This document shows positions 1 to 9,333 of a stretch of 64,000 nucleotides of DNA, one piece after another. The position numbers and the translations under genes were made by a program. Below the pieces are notes generated by a model. It was given only the letters and a program-made list of their open reading frames with translations, searched no databases and was not told the DNA's origin. Numbering within the stretch: position 1 is the first letter of the stretch; every line of letters starts with the position of its first letter. Source of the DNA: Actinocrispum wychmicini (lineage in GTDB: Bacteria > Actinomycetota > Actinomycetes > Mycobacteriales > Pseudonocardiaceae); contig NZ_SLWS01000010.1 of NCBI RefSeq assembly GCF_004345645.1, positions 248,001 through 312,000 of the forward strand, written 5' to 3'.

Positions 1-460
1 TCGGCAGGACGGCCACGAGCCCGAGGACGAGCACCCACAACAACGTGACGACGTCCAGCCGCAAACCGTCGAACACCAAGGAGACAACGGCGAGCGGCAG
101 GATGGCGCCCACGACCGTCACGGCTGCCCGGCTGGTGACCTTGCCGACGAGATAGCCGAGCGTCCCGTTCGGGATCGCCTTGGCGCGCAGGAGCGTGCCG
201 TCCTCACGTTCCATGGTGAGGATGATGCCGAGCCCCAACAGGCCGTTGAACATGAAGTTCATCGCGAGGATGCCCGGGATCGACTGGGTGCCGAGCGAGA
301 ACGTGGTCCCCGGCACGGTGTTCTCCCTCAGGAAGAACATCACGACCAACGCGATCACCGGGAAGAACATGGAGTTCCAGAGCTCGGTGGGATTGGTCAT
401 GCTCTGCCGGAACTCGATCCGCCCTCGCCGCAACCCGGCCCGCACCGGAACCGTGTTCAC
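1..460 (-). CDS. ABC-2 type transporter permease (partial, 3' end off window)
   Basis: This is the membrane subunit of an ABC exporter, read on the minus strand from a GTG at 460; its C-terminal half lies beyond base 1. The visible 153 residues begin with a short basic N-terminus rich in Arg, then hydrophobic stretches that read as membrane segments (around MFFPVIALVVMFFL, then FMFNGLLGLGLILTM, then VTVVGAILPLAVVSLVF). Between them is a MEREDGTLLRAKA segment like that of ABC-2 permeases. The GTG start overlaps the TGA stop of the upstream ATPase gene, so the two are translationally coupled and must form one transporter. The substrate cannot be read from sequence. Confidence 0.85.
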   Translation of the reverse strand, partial: MNTVPVRAGLRRGRIEFRQSMTNPTELWNSMFFPVIALVVMFFLRENTVPGTTFSLGTQSIPGILAMNFMFNGLLGLGIILTMEREDGTLLRAKAIPNGTLGYLVGKVTSRAAVTVVGAILPLAVVSLVFDGLRLDVVTLLWVLVLGLVAVLP

Positions 461-1350
461 GCCTGCTCCTCGAAGTCGCGGACCATGGCCAGGTAGACGT
501 CTTCCAGCTTGGGCCGGTGCACCTCCAGGTCGCCGATGGCCTCGCCGTACCGCTCGAACAGCTCACGGACGAACGTGGTCGCGTCCTCCACGGACTCCAC
601 ATAGGACTCGCCGGCCTTGCTGAACCGGACCTCGGCCTTGCTGGACACCTGGCCGGCCAGTTCGGCCGCGGTGCCGTCGGCGACGATGTCCCCACCCACC
701 AGGATGAGGATCCGGTCGGCCAGCTTCTCCGCCTCGGCCAGGTCGTGCGTGGTGAGCAGGACGGTGGTGTCCAGCCGGCGCAGCAGGGCATGGAAGTCCT
801 GCCGGACCTGGGGGTCGAAGCCGACCGTCGGCTCGTCCAGGAACAGCAGGTCCGGCCGGCCGACCAGGCCGATGGCCACGTCCAGCCGCCGCCGCTGCCC
901 GCCGGACAGCTTGGCGACCGTGGTGTCGGCCTGCTCGGTCAACCCGACGAGGGCGATGAGTTCGTCGGCGTCGTACGGGGTGCTGTACGGGGCGTAGAAG
1001 CCGCTGAAGTGGTCCAGCAGCTCACGGACCCGCCACCTGCCGTGGTCCCGCCAGGACTGCAGGACCACGCCGATCCGGGCGCGCCACGCCTCGTCACCGG
1101 AGTCCGGGTCGGCGCCGAGCACCTGGACGTCGCCGGCCGATCGTTTCCGGAATCCCTCCAGGATCTCGATGGTGGTGGTCTTGCCGGCGCCGTTCGGGCC
1201 GAGCAGGACCAGCACCTCGCCCTGGTTCACCCGGATGTCGATCCCGTTGAGCACGTCCTTGGAGCCGTACCGCATCCGCAGGCCACTGGTTTCGACGACC
1301 GCTTGCCGTTGACTGACTGGTGGTTTCTTCTGTTTCGTACCGACATCCAT
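457..1350 (-). CDS. ABC transporter ATP-binding protein
   Basis: This is the ATPase subunit (297 residues) that powers the exporter whose permease overlaps its stop codon. Visible motifs in order are a Walker A GPNGAGKTTT near residue 52, a Q-loop region (VVLQSWRDHG), the signature LSGGQRRRLDVA, Walker B LLFLDEPT, and an H-loop TTHD. The C-terminal extension ending in LEDVYLAMVRDF is typical of ABC-2 drug-exporter ATPases, where it contacts the permease. The layout resembles DrrA-like multidrug or antibiotic resistance exporters, but the substrate is not determined. No dedicated regulator adjoins it; the nearest upstream gene is more than 1 kb away and on the same strand. Confidence 0.93.
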   Translation of the reverse strand: MDVGTKQKKPPVSQRQAVVETSGLRMRYGSKDVLNGIDIRVNQGEVLVLLGPNGAGKTTTIEILEGFRKRSAGDVQVLGADPDSGDEAWRARIGVVLQSWRDHGRWRVRELLDHFSGFYAPYSTPYDADELIALVGLTEQADTTVAKLSGGQRRRLDVAIGLVGRPDLLFLDEPTVGFDPQVRQDFHALLRRLDTTVLLTTHDLAEAEKLADRILILVGGDIVADGTAAELAGQVSSKAEVRFSKAGESYVESVEDATTFVRELFERYGEAIGDLEVHRPKLEDVYLAMVRDFEEQA

Positions 1351-1443
1351 GCCTTCAAGTGTCTCATTGAAATTGCGGTTGAGACTTTACTCGGCATTCG
1401 GACGTAGATAACGGGTGAACCTTAAACAGGACGTGAACACGGC

Positions 1444-2586
1444 CTAGTCCCGCCGCAGCCAGGCCCGGATCTCGTCGCCGTGTTCGTCCAGCCGCGGCGG
1501 CGCGAACGAGTAGCGGGCGGGCGTCTCGGCCAGGGTGATCGGGTTGCGGATGCCGCGGTAGCCGTCGATCTCGACGACCGGGTCGAGGCCGAGGCTTTCG
1601 GCGAGTTCCACACCGCCACGGATGTCGTTGATGGGTCCACACGGGACGCCGACGGCGGACAGGACGCCGAACCAGTCCTGCGCGGACCTGCCCGCCAGTC
1701 CTTTGAGCAACAACGGCCGCAGCGCGTCACGATTGTCGTTGCGGGCCAGCACGGTGGTGAAGCGCGGGTCGTCCGCGAGTTCGGGCGTGCCGATGGCCTC
1801 GGCGAACTTCCGGAACTGCCTGTCGTTGCCGATCGCGATGATCAGCTCGCCGTCGCCGGTGGCCATCGGCTCGTACGGGTACAGGCTCAGGTGCGCGTTG
1901 CCCATCCGTTGCGGGACAACGCCTCCAGCCACGTACGCGGACGTCTGGTTGGCCAACGCGGACAGTGCGCTCGACATCAGGTCGATCTCGACCAGTTGCC
2001 CCTCCCCGGTCGTCGTCCGGTGGTGCAACGCGGCGAGAATGCCGATGGCGGCGTGCAACCCGGCCATCACGTCCATCACGGCGACCCCCGCCCGGTACGG
2101 TTCGCCGTCCGGGGCGCCGGTCAGGCTCATCAACCCGGACACCGCTTGGATGAGCAGGTCGTACCCGGGCAGGTGGGCGCCGCCGCCGGACCCGAACCCG
2201 CTGATCTCGCAGTAGATCGTCGCCGGGTTGAGGGCGCGCACGGCCTGGTAGTCCAGGCCGAACCGGACCAGCCCGCCGGGTTTGAAGTTGTGGATGAACA
2301 CGTCCGCGCGAGCCGCCAGGGCGTGTGCCACTTCGGCGTCGGCGGGATCGGCGAAGTCCAGCGCGATCGACCGCTTGTTCCGGTTGGCGGACAGGTAGTA
2401 CGTGCCGACACCGGCCGCGGTGACCGGCGGCATCCACTGCCGCGTGTCGTCGCCCGCCGGGCTCTCCACCTTGATCACGTCCGCGCCCAGGTCCGCGAGC
2501 AACATCGTGCAGTACGGGCCGGCCAACACCCGCGAGAAGTCGGCGACCGTGACACCAGACAACGGGCCAGTGGAGGCGTGGTCCAT
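1444..2586 (-). CDS. CaiB/BaiF family CoA transferase (class III)
   Basis: A 380-residue class III CoA-transferase, which moves CoA between carboxylic acids through an aspartyl-CoA thioester. The N-terminus has the family signature (GPLSGVTVADFSRVLAGP, then ADLGADVIKVE). The catalytic Asp is expected in the segment LPGYDLLIQAVSG, where GYD is conserved. The C-terminal part (VPCGPINDI, then NPITLAETPARYSFAPP) also fits. The acid substrate is unknown. It follows a DUF89 phosphatase gene on the same strand after only 9 bases, so the two are probably co-transcribed. Length is normal for the family and nothing looks broken. Confidence 0.93.
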   Translation of the reverse strand: MDHASTGPLSGVTVADFSRVLAGPYCTMLLADLGADVIKVESPAGDDTRQWMPPVTAAGVGTYYLSANRNKRSIALDFADPADAEVAHALAARADVFIHNFKPGGLVRFGLDYQAVRALNPATIYCEISGFGSGGGAHLPGYDLLIQAVSGLMSLTGAPDGEPYRAGVAVMDVMAGLHAAIGILAALHHRTTTGEGQLVEIDLMSSALSALANQTSAYVAGGVVPQRMGNAHLSLYPYEPMATGDGELIIAIGNDRQFRKFAEAIGTPELADDPRFTTVLARNDNRDALRPLLLKGLAGRSAQDWFGVLSAVGVPCGPINDIRGGVELAESLGLDPVVEIDGYRGIRNPITLAETPARYSFAPPRLDEHGDEIRAWLRRD

Positions 2587-2595
2587 GATCCGACC

Positions 2596-3690
2596 CTACA
2601 GCGCGGCCGACACCATGGCGTGCTTCCCGCTGACCCGCCACCCAGCCGGCAGTTCGCTCAACCGTTCGGGGCGTACCCCCAGCACGACCTCGGACTTGAC
2701 GATCCGCAACACCGTCACCGGTCCCGGAAAGTAGCTGACAGCCTGCCGGAACTCACTCGTCGGCTGCCACGCGCGGTCGCCCACCAGCCGACGGTAGTTG
2801 AGGTCACCCTTGACCACGGTCAACCCCTCGGCCAGGCCCGCGGCGAGATCGCCCGGCATGTCCACAAAGGACAAAGGAGCGCAGTGGAACGGATGGGTGC
2901 GGATCGTCAGCCGGCCGGCCGCGGCGGCCTCGTGCAACCGGTCGCCGCAGCCGCCGGGAAGGCCGCGCAGCCGACGCATACAGTCGTGCACATCGGTGCA
3001 GGTCGCGTCTGACACGAAGTACGGATGGGGCTTCACGTGCAGGACGACCGCACGCGCCAGGCCGCTGGTGAGGAGATGGTCTGTCAGCACCAGATCGGCG
3101 AGCAGTTCCCGACCGGCGTTGTCCAGGACCACATTCACCCGGCTGGGTGCGTTGTCCGCCAGCCAGGTTTCCACGGCCTGGGTGTCGTCCACCACCAGGT
3201 GCTGGTGGATCGGGTCGGTGCCGGCGGTGAGGAGCCGGAACCCGAGATCAGCCTGGTTGCCGTACAGGGAGGCGGTGACGGCGGTGTCCAACGAGATGTC
3301 CTTGGCCAGCCACTGGTACTCGTCCGCCAGTGCCGGGTCGGTGAGTTCGGCAGTCTTGAAAGGAGCGAACGGGTCCACGCCTGTGGTGAAGTAGTCGACC
3401 GCGTCGAGCAGTCGGCGGTAGAAGTAGCTCTCCGCCCACAGAAAAGGCGCCTTCGCCCAAGGGGTGCCGAAATGGCCGCGGTCCCAGTCCTGCCATAGTG
3501 GATCGGCCAGCGGGGCGATCACGCCTTCGAGCGACTCGGCCAGCAGGCCGGTCAACGCGGCCCGTTGGGCTGGACTGTACGGGTGGGCGTCGAGGAGCCT
3601 GCGGATGAGCGCCGGGTGGCGGTGGTGGAAGACCTGCCAGGGGAACGTGTCCGGCTCGTCGATCAGGTACACCGGTGGCAGGGCTGACAT
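2596..3690 (-). CDS. DUF89 / ARMT1-like damage-control phosphatase family protein
   Basis: A 364-residue protein with DUF89 (PF01937) landmarks: a metal-binding region VLDNAGRELLADLVL in the middle, and VVKGDLNYRRLVGD near the C-terminus, where an Asp and the following Asn-Tyr-Arg-Arg are family hallmarks. Members are metal-dependent phosphatases that remove damaged or surplus sugar phosphates and similar metabolites; the substrate here is unknown. I chose the ATG at 3690 because it has a GGGTGG-like ribosome site and gives a family-like N-terminus (MSALPPVYLID); an in-frame ATG at 3720 would add ten residues. The CoA-transferase gene starts 9 bases downstream, suggesting a two-gene operon. 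Confidence 0.85.
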   Translation of the reverse strand: MSALPPVYLIDEPDTFPWQVFHHRHPALIRRLLDAHPYSPAQRAALTGLLAESLEGVIAPLADPLWQDWDRGHFGTPWAKAPFLWAESYFYRRLLDAVDYFTTGVDPFAPFKTAELTDPALADEYQWLAKDISLDTAVTASLYGNQADLGFRLLTAGTDPIHQHLVVDDTQAVETWLADNAPSRVNVVLDNAGRELLADLVLTDHLLTSGLARAVVLHVKPHPYFVSDATCTDVHDCMRRLRGLPGGCGDRLHEAAAAGRLTIRTHPFHCAPLSFVDMPGDLAAGLAEGLTVVKGDLNYRRLVGDRAWQPTSEFRQAVSYFPGPVTVLRIVKSEVVLGVRPERLSELPAGWRVSGKHAMVSAAL

Positions 3691-3803
3691 GGCACCCACC
3701 CTACTCCGCGCGGATGACATACCAACTACCCGAGGTGTTCACCCCACCGCCATCTACCTGCGGTTATACTGGAGATCACGGTGTTGAAGCCGAGGAGAGA
3801 ACC

Positions 3804-5417
3804 ATGACTCCGCGCTCACTGTGCCACGCCACCTCCTTGTATCGCATGGCAGGTGGCCGTGACCTCACCTCCTACCTTGTCCCCACCGACTTCGACTCCG
3901 ACACCGATGTGCGGCTCGACACGGTTGCGTGCCGGCTGGTGTCCGGGTCGCTGCGGTCTGACCGTCCCAAGTGGGCGGAGCACGTCACGTCGTTGACTGG
4001 CGAGCCCGCCGACCTTCCTGGTGTTCACCCGTTCGCGGTTTTGTTGGTACCGCTGGATTCCTGGACGTACGCGCTCACGTGGGGCGCTGGCCACCTGCTG
4101 CTTGAGGACGAGCTCGTCGAGCAGGGGTTCGGGCTGTTGTTCGGGATCCGGCGGCTGAATGAGGAACGTCTTGGGTTGGTTGCCAGTGCCGCACTTGACG
4201 CGACCGCGCGCACCACTCAGACGTCCTATCCGGGCGGCAGTGACCTTTCTGGCTTCCGGCTGGAGCCGTATGGCGAACTTGTCACCCGGATGGCGGGGTC
4301 GGCCGACCTCAGTGGCCTGACGTACGGCAAGCCGTACCGGATCAAAGTGGGCGATGCTTTGTGGGCGCCGTTCGCGCGGGACCCGAAGGCGTTGCTCGAT
4401 GATCTGCGGGCCGTCGGTGCCGTGGTCGACCAGCCGGATGAGCACTCCGCGCTGAGGTTTGTGGCGCAGGTCCGCAAGTTGGCGCCGTACGACCCTGCGT
4501 TGCCGGAGTTGAACCAGCGGCTGGGGGAAGCGTTGGGCGGGGACGAACGGCATGGGCCGTTGGGGCTCGCTTGGCCGAGTGAGATGGTGCACGAGGCCGA
4601 GCAGGCGACCGAGTTCACGCTTCGGACGCCCGTGGACACCGTTGTGGTGGACGGGCCGATCGAGCTGGTGGACCTCACCGACCACTTCGCCGGCATCCCG
4701 TCCGGCGACCGGATGGACGTCCTTCGCAGGGCTCGGGTCACCGCGAGCGCGGACGACGCGGAACGGTCCAGTACGGCCGTCAAGTGGATCGCCTTCGAGA
4801 CCACGGTCGGCCACACCCGGTTCTGCTTCCTGCAGGGCAAGTGGTTCAAGATCGGCGAGAACTACGTCGACCAGATCCACGAGCAGGTGGCCCGGCTGCT
4901 CACCCGGCGGGCGAACCTGAGGTTCCCGACCTGGGTGCCGACCCGCCAGCCGGACGACGAGCACCAGTTCTGCCGGCAGGTCGCCGGCCAGCCCGGATAT
5001 CTGTGCCTGGACAAGGACTTCGCGAGCACGCCGCTGCATCCGCGGTTCGAGCTCTGCGACGTTCTGGGACCGGACAACGAGCTGGTGCACGTGAAATGGC
5101 TCGGCCGGGCGCAGGCCGCCAGCCACCTGTTCATCCAGGCGCAGGTGTCCGCGGACGCGTTGCGAGACGAGCCGGAGGCGATGCTGCAGCTGGTCGGCAA
5201 GATCCGTGACCTGGACCCGGAACGGGTGTTGGCCGCGCCGCCGGACACGGTCGTGCTCGCGGCGGCCGGGCGGGCGTGGCGGGTGGACAGCTTGTTCACG
5301 TTGTCGCAGATCGCGTTGCTGCGTCTGGACAGGACGTTGCGAGGTCAGCGGATGACGCTCAAGTTCGCCGACGTTCCCTATGTCCCCAAGCGCAAGTCAC
5401 GCGAACGGGCCGCCTGA
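3804..5417 (+). CDS. TIGR04141/DUF6119-like sporadically distributed protein
   Basis: A 537-residue protein started at the ATG at 3804, which has a clear GAGGAGA ribosome site; an upstream in-frame ATG gives an unlikely extension. Its plan fits the TIGR04141 (DUF6119) family: an N-terminal region with a repeated SYLVPTDFDSD-type beta pattern, a central segment on correct ORF boundaries (GFGLLFGIRRLN), and a C-terminal part with CFLQGKWFKIGENY followed by YLCLDKDF. The family is patchily distributed and often lies in variable islands; its function is not established, though a role in defence or phage biology has been suspected by position. It is divergent from the DUF89 gene and ends at a strong hairpin. 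Confidence 0.72.
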   Translation: MTPRSLCHATSLYRMAGGRDLTSYLVPTDFDSDTDVRLDTVACRLVSGSLRSDRPKWAEHVTSLTGEPADLPGVHPFAVLLVPLDSWTYALTWGAGHLLLEDELVEQGFGLLFGIRRLNEERLGLVASAALDATARTTQTSYPGGSDLSGFRLEPYGELVTRMAGSADLSGLTYGKPYRIKVGDALWAPFARDPKALLDDLRAVGAVVDQPDEHSALRFVAQVRKLAPYDPALPELNQRLGEALGGDERHGPLGLAWPSEMVHEAEQATEFTLRTPVDTVVVDGPIELVDLTDHFAGIPSGDRMDVLRRARVTASADDAERSSTAVKWIAFETTVGHTRFCFLQGKWFKIGENYVDQIHEQVARLLTRRANLRFPTWVPTRQPDDEHQFCRQVAGQPGYLCLDKDFASTPLHPRFELCDVLGPDNELVHVKWLGRAQAASHLFIQAQVSADALRDEPEAMLQLVGKIRDLDPERVLAAPPDTVVLAAAGRAWRVDSLFTLSQIALLRLDRTLRGQRMTLKFADVPYVPKRKSRERAA

Positions 5418-5423
5418 AGGAGA

Positions 5424-5452
5424 ACATCCCCCGCCGGTGACCCGGGGGATGT
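5424..5452. terminator. bidirectional hairpin terminator
   Basis: A perfect 10-bp stem (ACATCCCCCG / CGGGGGATGT) with a 9-base loop lies between two convergent genes, the TIGR04141-like gene ending at 5417 and the DUF2306 gene ending at 5476. A few more bases pair outside the stem (AAGGA / TCCTT). It lacks a long T tract, as is common in actinomycetes. Confidence 0.75.
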
Positions 5453-5475
5453 CCTTCATGGAGCTGCGGCCGTGG

Positions 5476-6234
5476 CTACCGGGTGGTCGCCGGCGTTTGT
5501 GGCTGCGCGGTGGCCTTTCGACGCTGCGCACGCGCCCGGTGCTTGGCCATGTCGCCCCGTTCCAGCCACCACTCGGCGATGAGCAGCGGGACGACCCAGC
5601 CGGCCCAGGTGGCGACGCCGCTGATGGAGTACCCCATCACGGTGGCGTCGCCGTGGAATCTGGTATCCAGGTCCGGTTGCAGGATGGCGGTCATCACCCC
5701 ACCCCACACCCGGTTGGTGATGATCGACATGGTGAGCGCGAAACTGCGGATCATCCACCGCCGGTGCTCGACGATCCGTTTCTGTCGCACCATCCGGTAC
5801 GCGACGACGGTGAACGTGAGCCACAGCGGCGCCATGATCAGGGTACTGGCTTTGGCCGCGGGCCCCAACGGGCTGACAACGGCCAGGATCAACGCGCAGA
5901 TTCCCGCCGGGAGCACTCCGGCGAAGACGTAGAGCCGGCCGAGAATCCGGTGTGCGTTCAGGTGTCTCTGCCGGAACCATGGCCATATCTGGAAGACGCA
6001 CGTGATCATGGCGATGGACGCGAGGACGACGTGGAAGGACAGCAGCCCGTAGTACCAGCCGAGCCCCGGTGGCGGCGGGACCCGGGACTTGCTGCTGTCG
6101 AACGCCAGATAAGGCGGCAACGAGAACGCGATGAAAAACGCGGCGATGAACGCGAGCGGTACCACCCATGGCCGGCGCCACCAACGCCGAGCCTGGACCT
6201 GTGCGGGTCCTGCGAGCGGATCTTGGTCCGTCAT
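5476..6234 (-). CDS. DUF2306 family membrane protein
   Basis: A 252-residue integral membrane protein of the DUF2306 (PF10067) family. At least six hydrophobic segments are visible, with the family landmarks HRILGRLYV in the middle and EHRRWMIRSFALT later; these conserved His/Arg residues lie at membrane edges. The function is unknown. I chose the ATG at 6234 because GGGAGGAG lies just upstream; a longer in-frame start adds a basic stretch without a ribosome site. It ends facing the terminator at 5424 to 5452 and starts about 80 bases downstream of the stop of the large SARP regulator on the same strand, so it may be read from the same transcript. Confidence 0.85.
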   Translation of the reverse strand: MTDQDPLAGPAQVQARRWWRRPWVVPLAFIAAFFIAFSLPPYLAFDSSKSRVPPPPGLGWYYGLLSFHVVLASIAMITCVFQIWPWFRQRHLNAHRILGRLYVFAGVLPAGICALILAVVSPLGPAAKASTLIMAPLWLTFTVVAYRMVRQKRIVEHRRWMIRSFALTMSIITNRVWGGVMTAILQPDLDTRFHGDATVMGYSISGVATWAGWVVPLLIAEWWLERGDMAKHRARAQRRKATAQPQTPATTR

Positions 6235-6314
6235 GTGGATCTCCTCCCTGATGCCAGGCAGGGATCGTGCGCGAACCCGCTTACCGGCCACGCACCGCTG
6301 ACTGATAGCGCAGG

Positions 6315-9260
6315 TCAGGGCACCCGTTGGCCGAGCAGAGTGAGGGCCTCGTCCCGCGCGAGCGACGCGCCACGGTCGAACGCCGTGCCATAGCCGGCGC
6401 CCAACGACGCCCGTGCCTTCGAGCTGACGGACTCGACGTCCGGGTCGCCGGCCAGGGCTGTCCCGCGCAACGCCACCGCGGCTCCGAGCAGGGTGGCCGC
6501 CAGCTCCGCGTCCCCGTCGCGGAGTGCGACGCCGGCGAGGCCTTCCGCCGAGGCCGCGGCATTCGGCATGTTCCGGCTCGCCAACGCGACTGTCACGGCC
6601 AGGTCGAAGCGGGACCGCGCCTGGTCCATGTCCCCGTCCTCCTCGGCCAGCCGGCCCAGGGCCACCAGGATCCTGGCCCGCGCCTCACCCGTGGTGTACG
6701 GACCGTGGGTGCACGTGGCCAGCGCCAACTCCTGCAGCCTCAGTGCCTCGCCGAGATCGCCGCGGAACCGGGCGACCTCGCCGAGCCCCCAGTACCCGTC
6801 GGCCAGGAACTCCGGCACCCCGGCCTGCCGTGCCGACGCTACTACCCGCGCGAAGTCCGACTCGGCGGCGTCAAGATCGCCGTGCCGCGCGAAGTGGTGG
6901 CCACGCCGCCTGAGCAGGGACGCGGTGTCCTCTACCGAGTCCAGCTCCGCGACCAACCGTAGTGCCTCTTCGACGAGCGGGAGGAACCGCTTGTCCCCGC
7001 GCGCGTCGGTCAACGCGGCGAGGATGTTCAACGCGATCGCCATGGCCCAGCGGTCGCCGATCGCCCGGAATCCCGCCAACGCCCTGGTGCACTCCCGGTC
7101 CGCGGCCTCCGTCGAACCGTCGTACAGGTGCAGGATCCCGTTCCCCAGAACGGTGAACGACTCCGACCACAGGTCGTCCGAGGCCAACGCGCGCTGCGAG
7201 GCACCCTTGGGCGGTCCGGTGGTCGCCGCCCACAGGTACGCGGTGAACGGCCGCCGCAGTGGTCCACGCGAGGCGTCCATGAAGGACTCCGAGAGCTTCA
7301 GATGCGTCTCCCGCTCAGGCGCGTCCGTGCGACCCCAAGCCGCGTAGACCACGCACAGCACGTACTCCTCGTCCAGCTCGTCGGGCGGCTCGGTGCCGAC
7401 GCGTTCCAGCAAGGCGGCCGCGAGCGGGGCGACCTCGTCCCGTAGCCCGCGCAGGTACCAGTACTGCGACAACGCCCCTACGAGCCGCAGAGCCAATGCG
7501 ACATCCGCGTCGATGGCCCAGGTCAGTGCCGCCCGCAGGTTCGCCTGCTCACTGTCCAAACGCGACATCCAGACCAGCTGGGCGGCCCGGCGCAGCTCCG
7601 GGGCGGCCTGCTCGGCCAGCTCGTGAAAGTACACGGCATGCCTGCGCCGCAACGGTTCCAGGTCGAACTGCGCGGCGCAGAACGCCCGGATCGTCTCCAG
7701 CATCCGGTACCGGCCGCCGACGTTCTCCACCAGCGATCTGTCCACCAGGTCCGGCAGGGGCGCGGCCGAGTCACAGACCGCCGTCACCGTCTCGAACGTG
7801 GCGCCGCCCGCGAAGACGGTGAGTTGACCCGCCAGTAGCTGTTCGTCGTCGGCCAGCAGGTCCCAGCTCCACTCGACCACGGCCCGCAGTGTCCGGTGCC
7901 GGGGCGGCGCGGTCCGGTCACCCCGGGACAGCAGCCTGAACCGGTCGTCCAGGCGGTCGGCGATCTCGTCGAGGGTCAACGTCCGCAGCCGTGCCGCGGC
8001 CAGTTCGATCGCCAACGGCAACCCGTCCAACGCGGCGCACACCCGGCGGACCGTCGCCGAGGACTCGGCGAACCCGGGCGACACGGCACGCGCGCGATCG
8101 GCGAACAACCGCGCTGCCTCCGCCGGTCCGAGCGGCGGCAACGGACACAGATACTCACCCGTGATCCCCAACGCCTCCCGGCTGGTGGCCAGAATTCGCG
8201 TACCCGGACATCCGGTCAGGACGGCGCGGGACAGCCGCGCGGCTTCGTTGACGACGTGCTCGCAGTTGTCCAACACCAGCAACAGCCGCCGGTCGGCGAG
8301 CGCGGCCAGGACCCGCGTGCCGGCGTCCGGCGTCCCGCCCGCCGACGGGAACAACCCCGCGTCCCGCACCCCGAGGGCGCTCAACACGGCCTGGGCGACA
8401 TCCCCGTCGACGGTCGACAGGTCGACGAAGCACGTGTCGGGCGGGGCGACCTCGATCGCTATCCGCGTCTTGCCCACCCCGCCCGGCCCGACGATCGTGA
8501 CCAGCCGGGACTCGTTGAGCAGCCGCGTGATCCGGCCGCGTTCGTCGTGCCGGCCGACGAAGCTGGTCAACTGCGCCGGCAGACTCGGCCGCGTCTCACC
8601 GCGCAGGACGGCGAGATGGGTGGCCGCCAGCTCCGCCGTCGGGTCAGCGCCGAGTTCGGTGGCGAGCAGTCGACGGGCGTCCTCGAACTCCGCGAGCGCC
8701 TCGGCCTGCCTGCCGGCCGCGTACAACGCCCGCATCAGCTGGCCCCGAAGCCGCTCACGCAGCGGATACTCGGCGACCTTCGCCCGGACCTCCGGGACGA
8801 CGTTCTCCCCGAGGGCCAGCCGCGCCTCGAACAGGTCCTCCTCGGCCGACAGCCGCAGTTCGACCAGTCGCGCGGCCGTGTCCACCGGCAGTTCGAGCGG
8901 CCCGCGCCAGAGGTCCAGCGCCGCCCGCAGGTGCGTGACGTCGTGGTGGCGGGCGAGATCCTCGAACCGGTGCACGTCCACGTCCATCGGGTCGACGTCG
9001 ATCCGGTAGCCGGTCGGGTGGAACGAGATCACACCGGGCAGGGTCCGGCGCAGCCGCGACACCTGCGACTGCAGCGCGTTCGCCGCCCCGGCCGGCGGCT
9101 GGTCGCCGTACAGGCCGTCGATCAGCCGCTCGAATGTGACGATCCGGCCCGCGTCCACCAGAAGCAGCGCGAGCAGCGCCCGTTGTCGGGGCCCGCCAAG
9201 GGGCAATTCGTCCCCGTTGTCGGACCTAACCTCGACCGTGCCCAGGATGCTGAACCGCAC
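6315..9260 (-). CDS. AfsR/SARP-family transcriptional regulator (BTAD, NB-ARC, TPR)
   Basis: A 981-residue regulator. It opens with an OmpR-like winged helix typical of SARPs (VRFSILGTVEVRSDNG, then GGPRQRALLALLL), followed by a bacterial transcriptional activator domain (about residues 95 to 240). Next is an NB-ARC/STAND ATPase with a P-loop GPGGVGKT near residue 255 and a Walker B LLLVLDNCEHV, then a long helical TPR-like half. Such proteins activate secondary metabolism or other operons after sensing a signal through the ATPase/TPR part. I took the GTG at 9260 since the winged helix starts there; an in-frame ATG at 9368 would overlap the divergent gene start. Its targets are unknown; the adjacent divergent AlkB-like gene is a candidate. 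Confidence 0.9.
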   Translation of the reverse strand: MRFSILGTVEVRSDNGDELPLGGPRQRALLALLLVDAGRIVTFERLIDGLYGDQPPAGAANALQSQVSRLRRTLPGVISFHPTGYRIDVDPMDVDVHRFEDLARHHDVTHLRAALDLWRGPLELPVDTAARLVELRLSAEEDLFEARLALGENVVPEVRAKVAEYPLRERLRGQLMRALYAAGRQAEALAEFEDARRLLATELGADPTAELAATHLAVLRGETRPSLPAQLTSFVGRHDERGRITRLLNESRLVTIVGPGGVGKTRIAIEVAPPDTCFVDLSTVDGDVAQAVLSALGVRDAGLFPSAGGTPDAGTRVLAALADRRLLLVLDNCEHVVNEAARLSRAVLTGCPGTRILATSREALGITGEYLCPLPPLGPAEAARLFADRARAVSPGFAESSATVRRVCAALDGLPLAIELAAARLRTLTLDEIADRLDDRFRLLSRGDRTAPPRHRTLRAVVEWSWDLLADDEQLLAGQLTVFAGGATFETVTAVCDSAAPLPDLVDRSLVENVGGRYRMLETIRAFCAAQFDLEPLRRRHAVYFHELAEQAAPELRRAAQLVWMSRLDSEQANLRAALTWAIDADVALALRLVGALSQYWYLRGLRDEVAPLAAALLERVGTEPPDELDEEYVLCVVYAAWGRTDAPERETHLKLSESFMDASRGPLRRPFTAYLWAATTGPPKGASQRALASDDLWSESFTVLGNGILHLYDGSTEAADRECTRALAGFRAIGDRWAMAIALNILAALTDARGDKRFLPLVEEALRLVAELDSVEDTASLLRRRGHHFARHGDLDAAESDFARVVASARQAGVPEFLADGYWGLGEVARFRGDLGEALRLQELALATCTHGPYTTGEARARILVALGRLAEEDGDMDQARSRFDLAVTVALASRNMPNAAASAEGLAGVALRDGDAELAATLLGAAVALRGTALAGDPDVESVSSKARASLGAGYGTAFDRGASLARDEALTLLGQRVP

Positions 9261-9333
9261 CCGCCTACGATCCCAGATCCGACACCCGTCGTTGACCAAG
9301 AACATGTGTTCGAATTCGGGTAAGCTCGGATCT

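Noticed and set aside
9292..9326. A -35/-10 promoter (TTGACC ... TAAGCT) between the SARP and AlkB-like genes
   Set aside because: The spacer is about 23 bases, too long for a standard promoter, so it is not listed as a feature.
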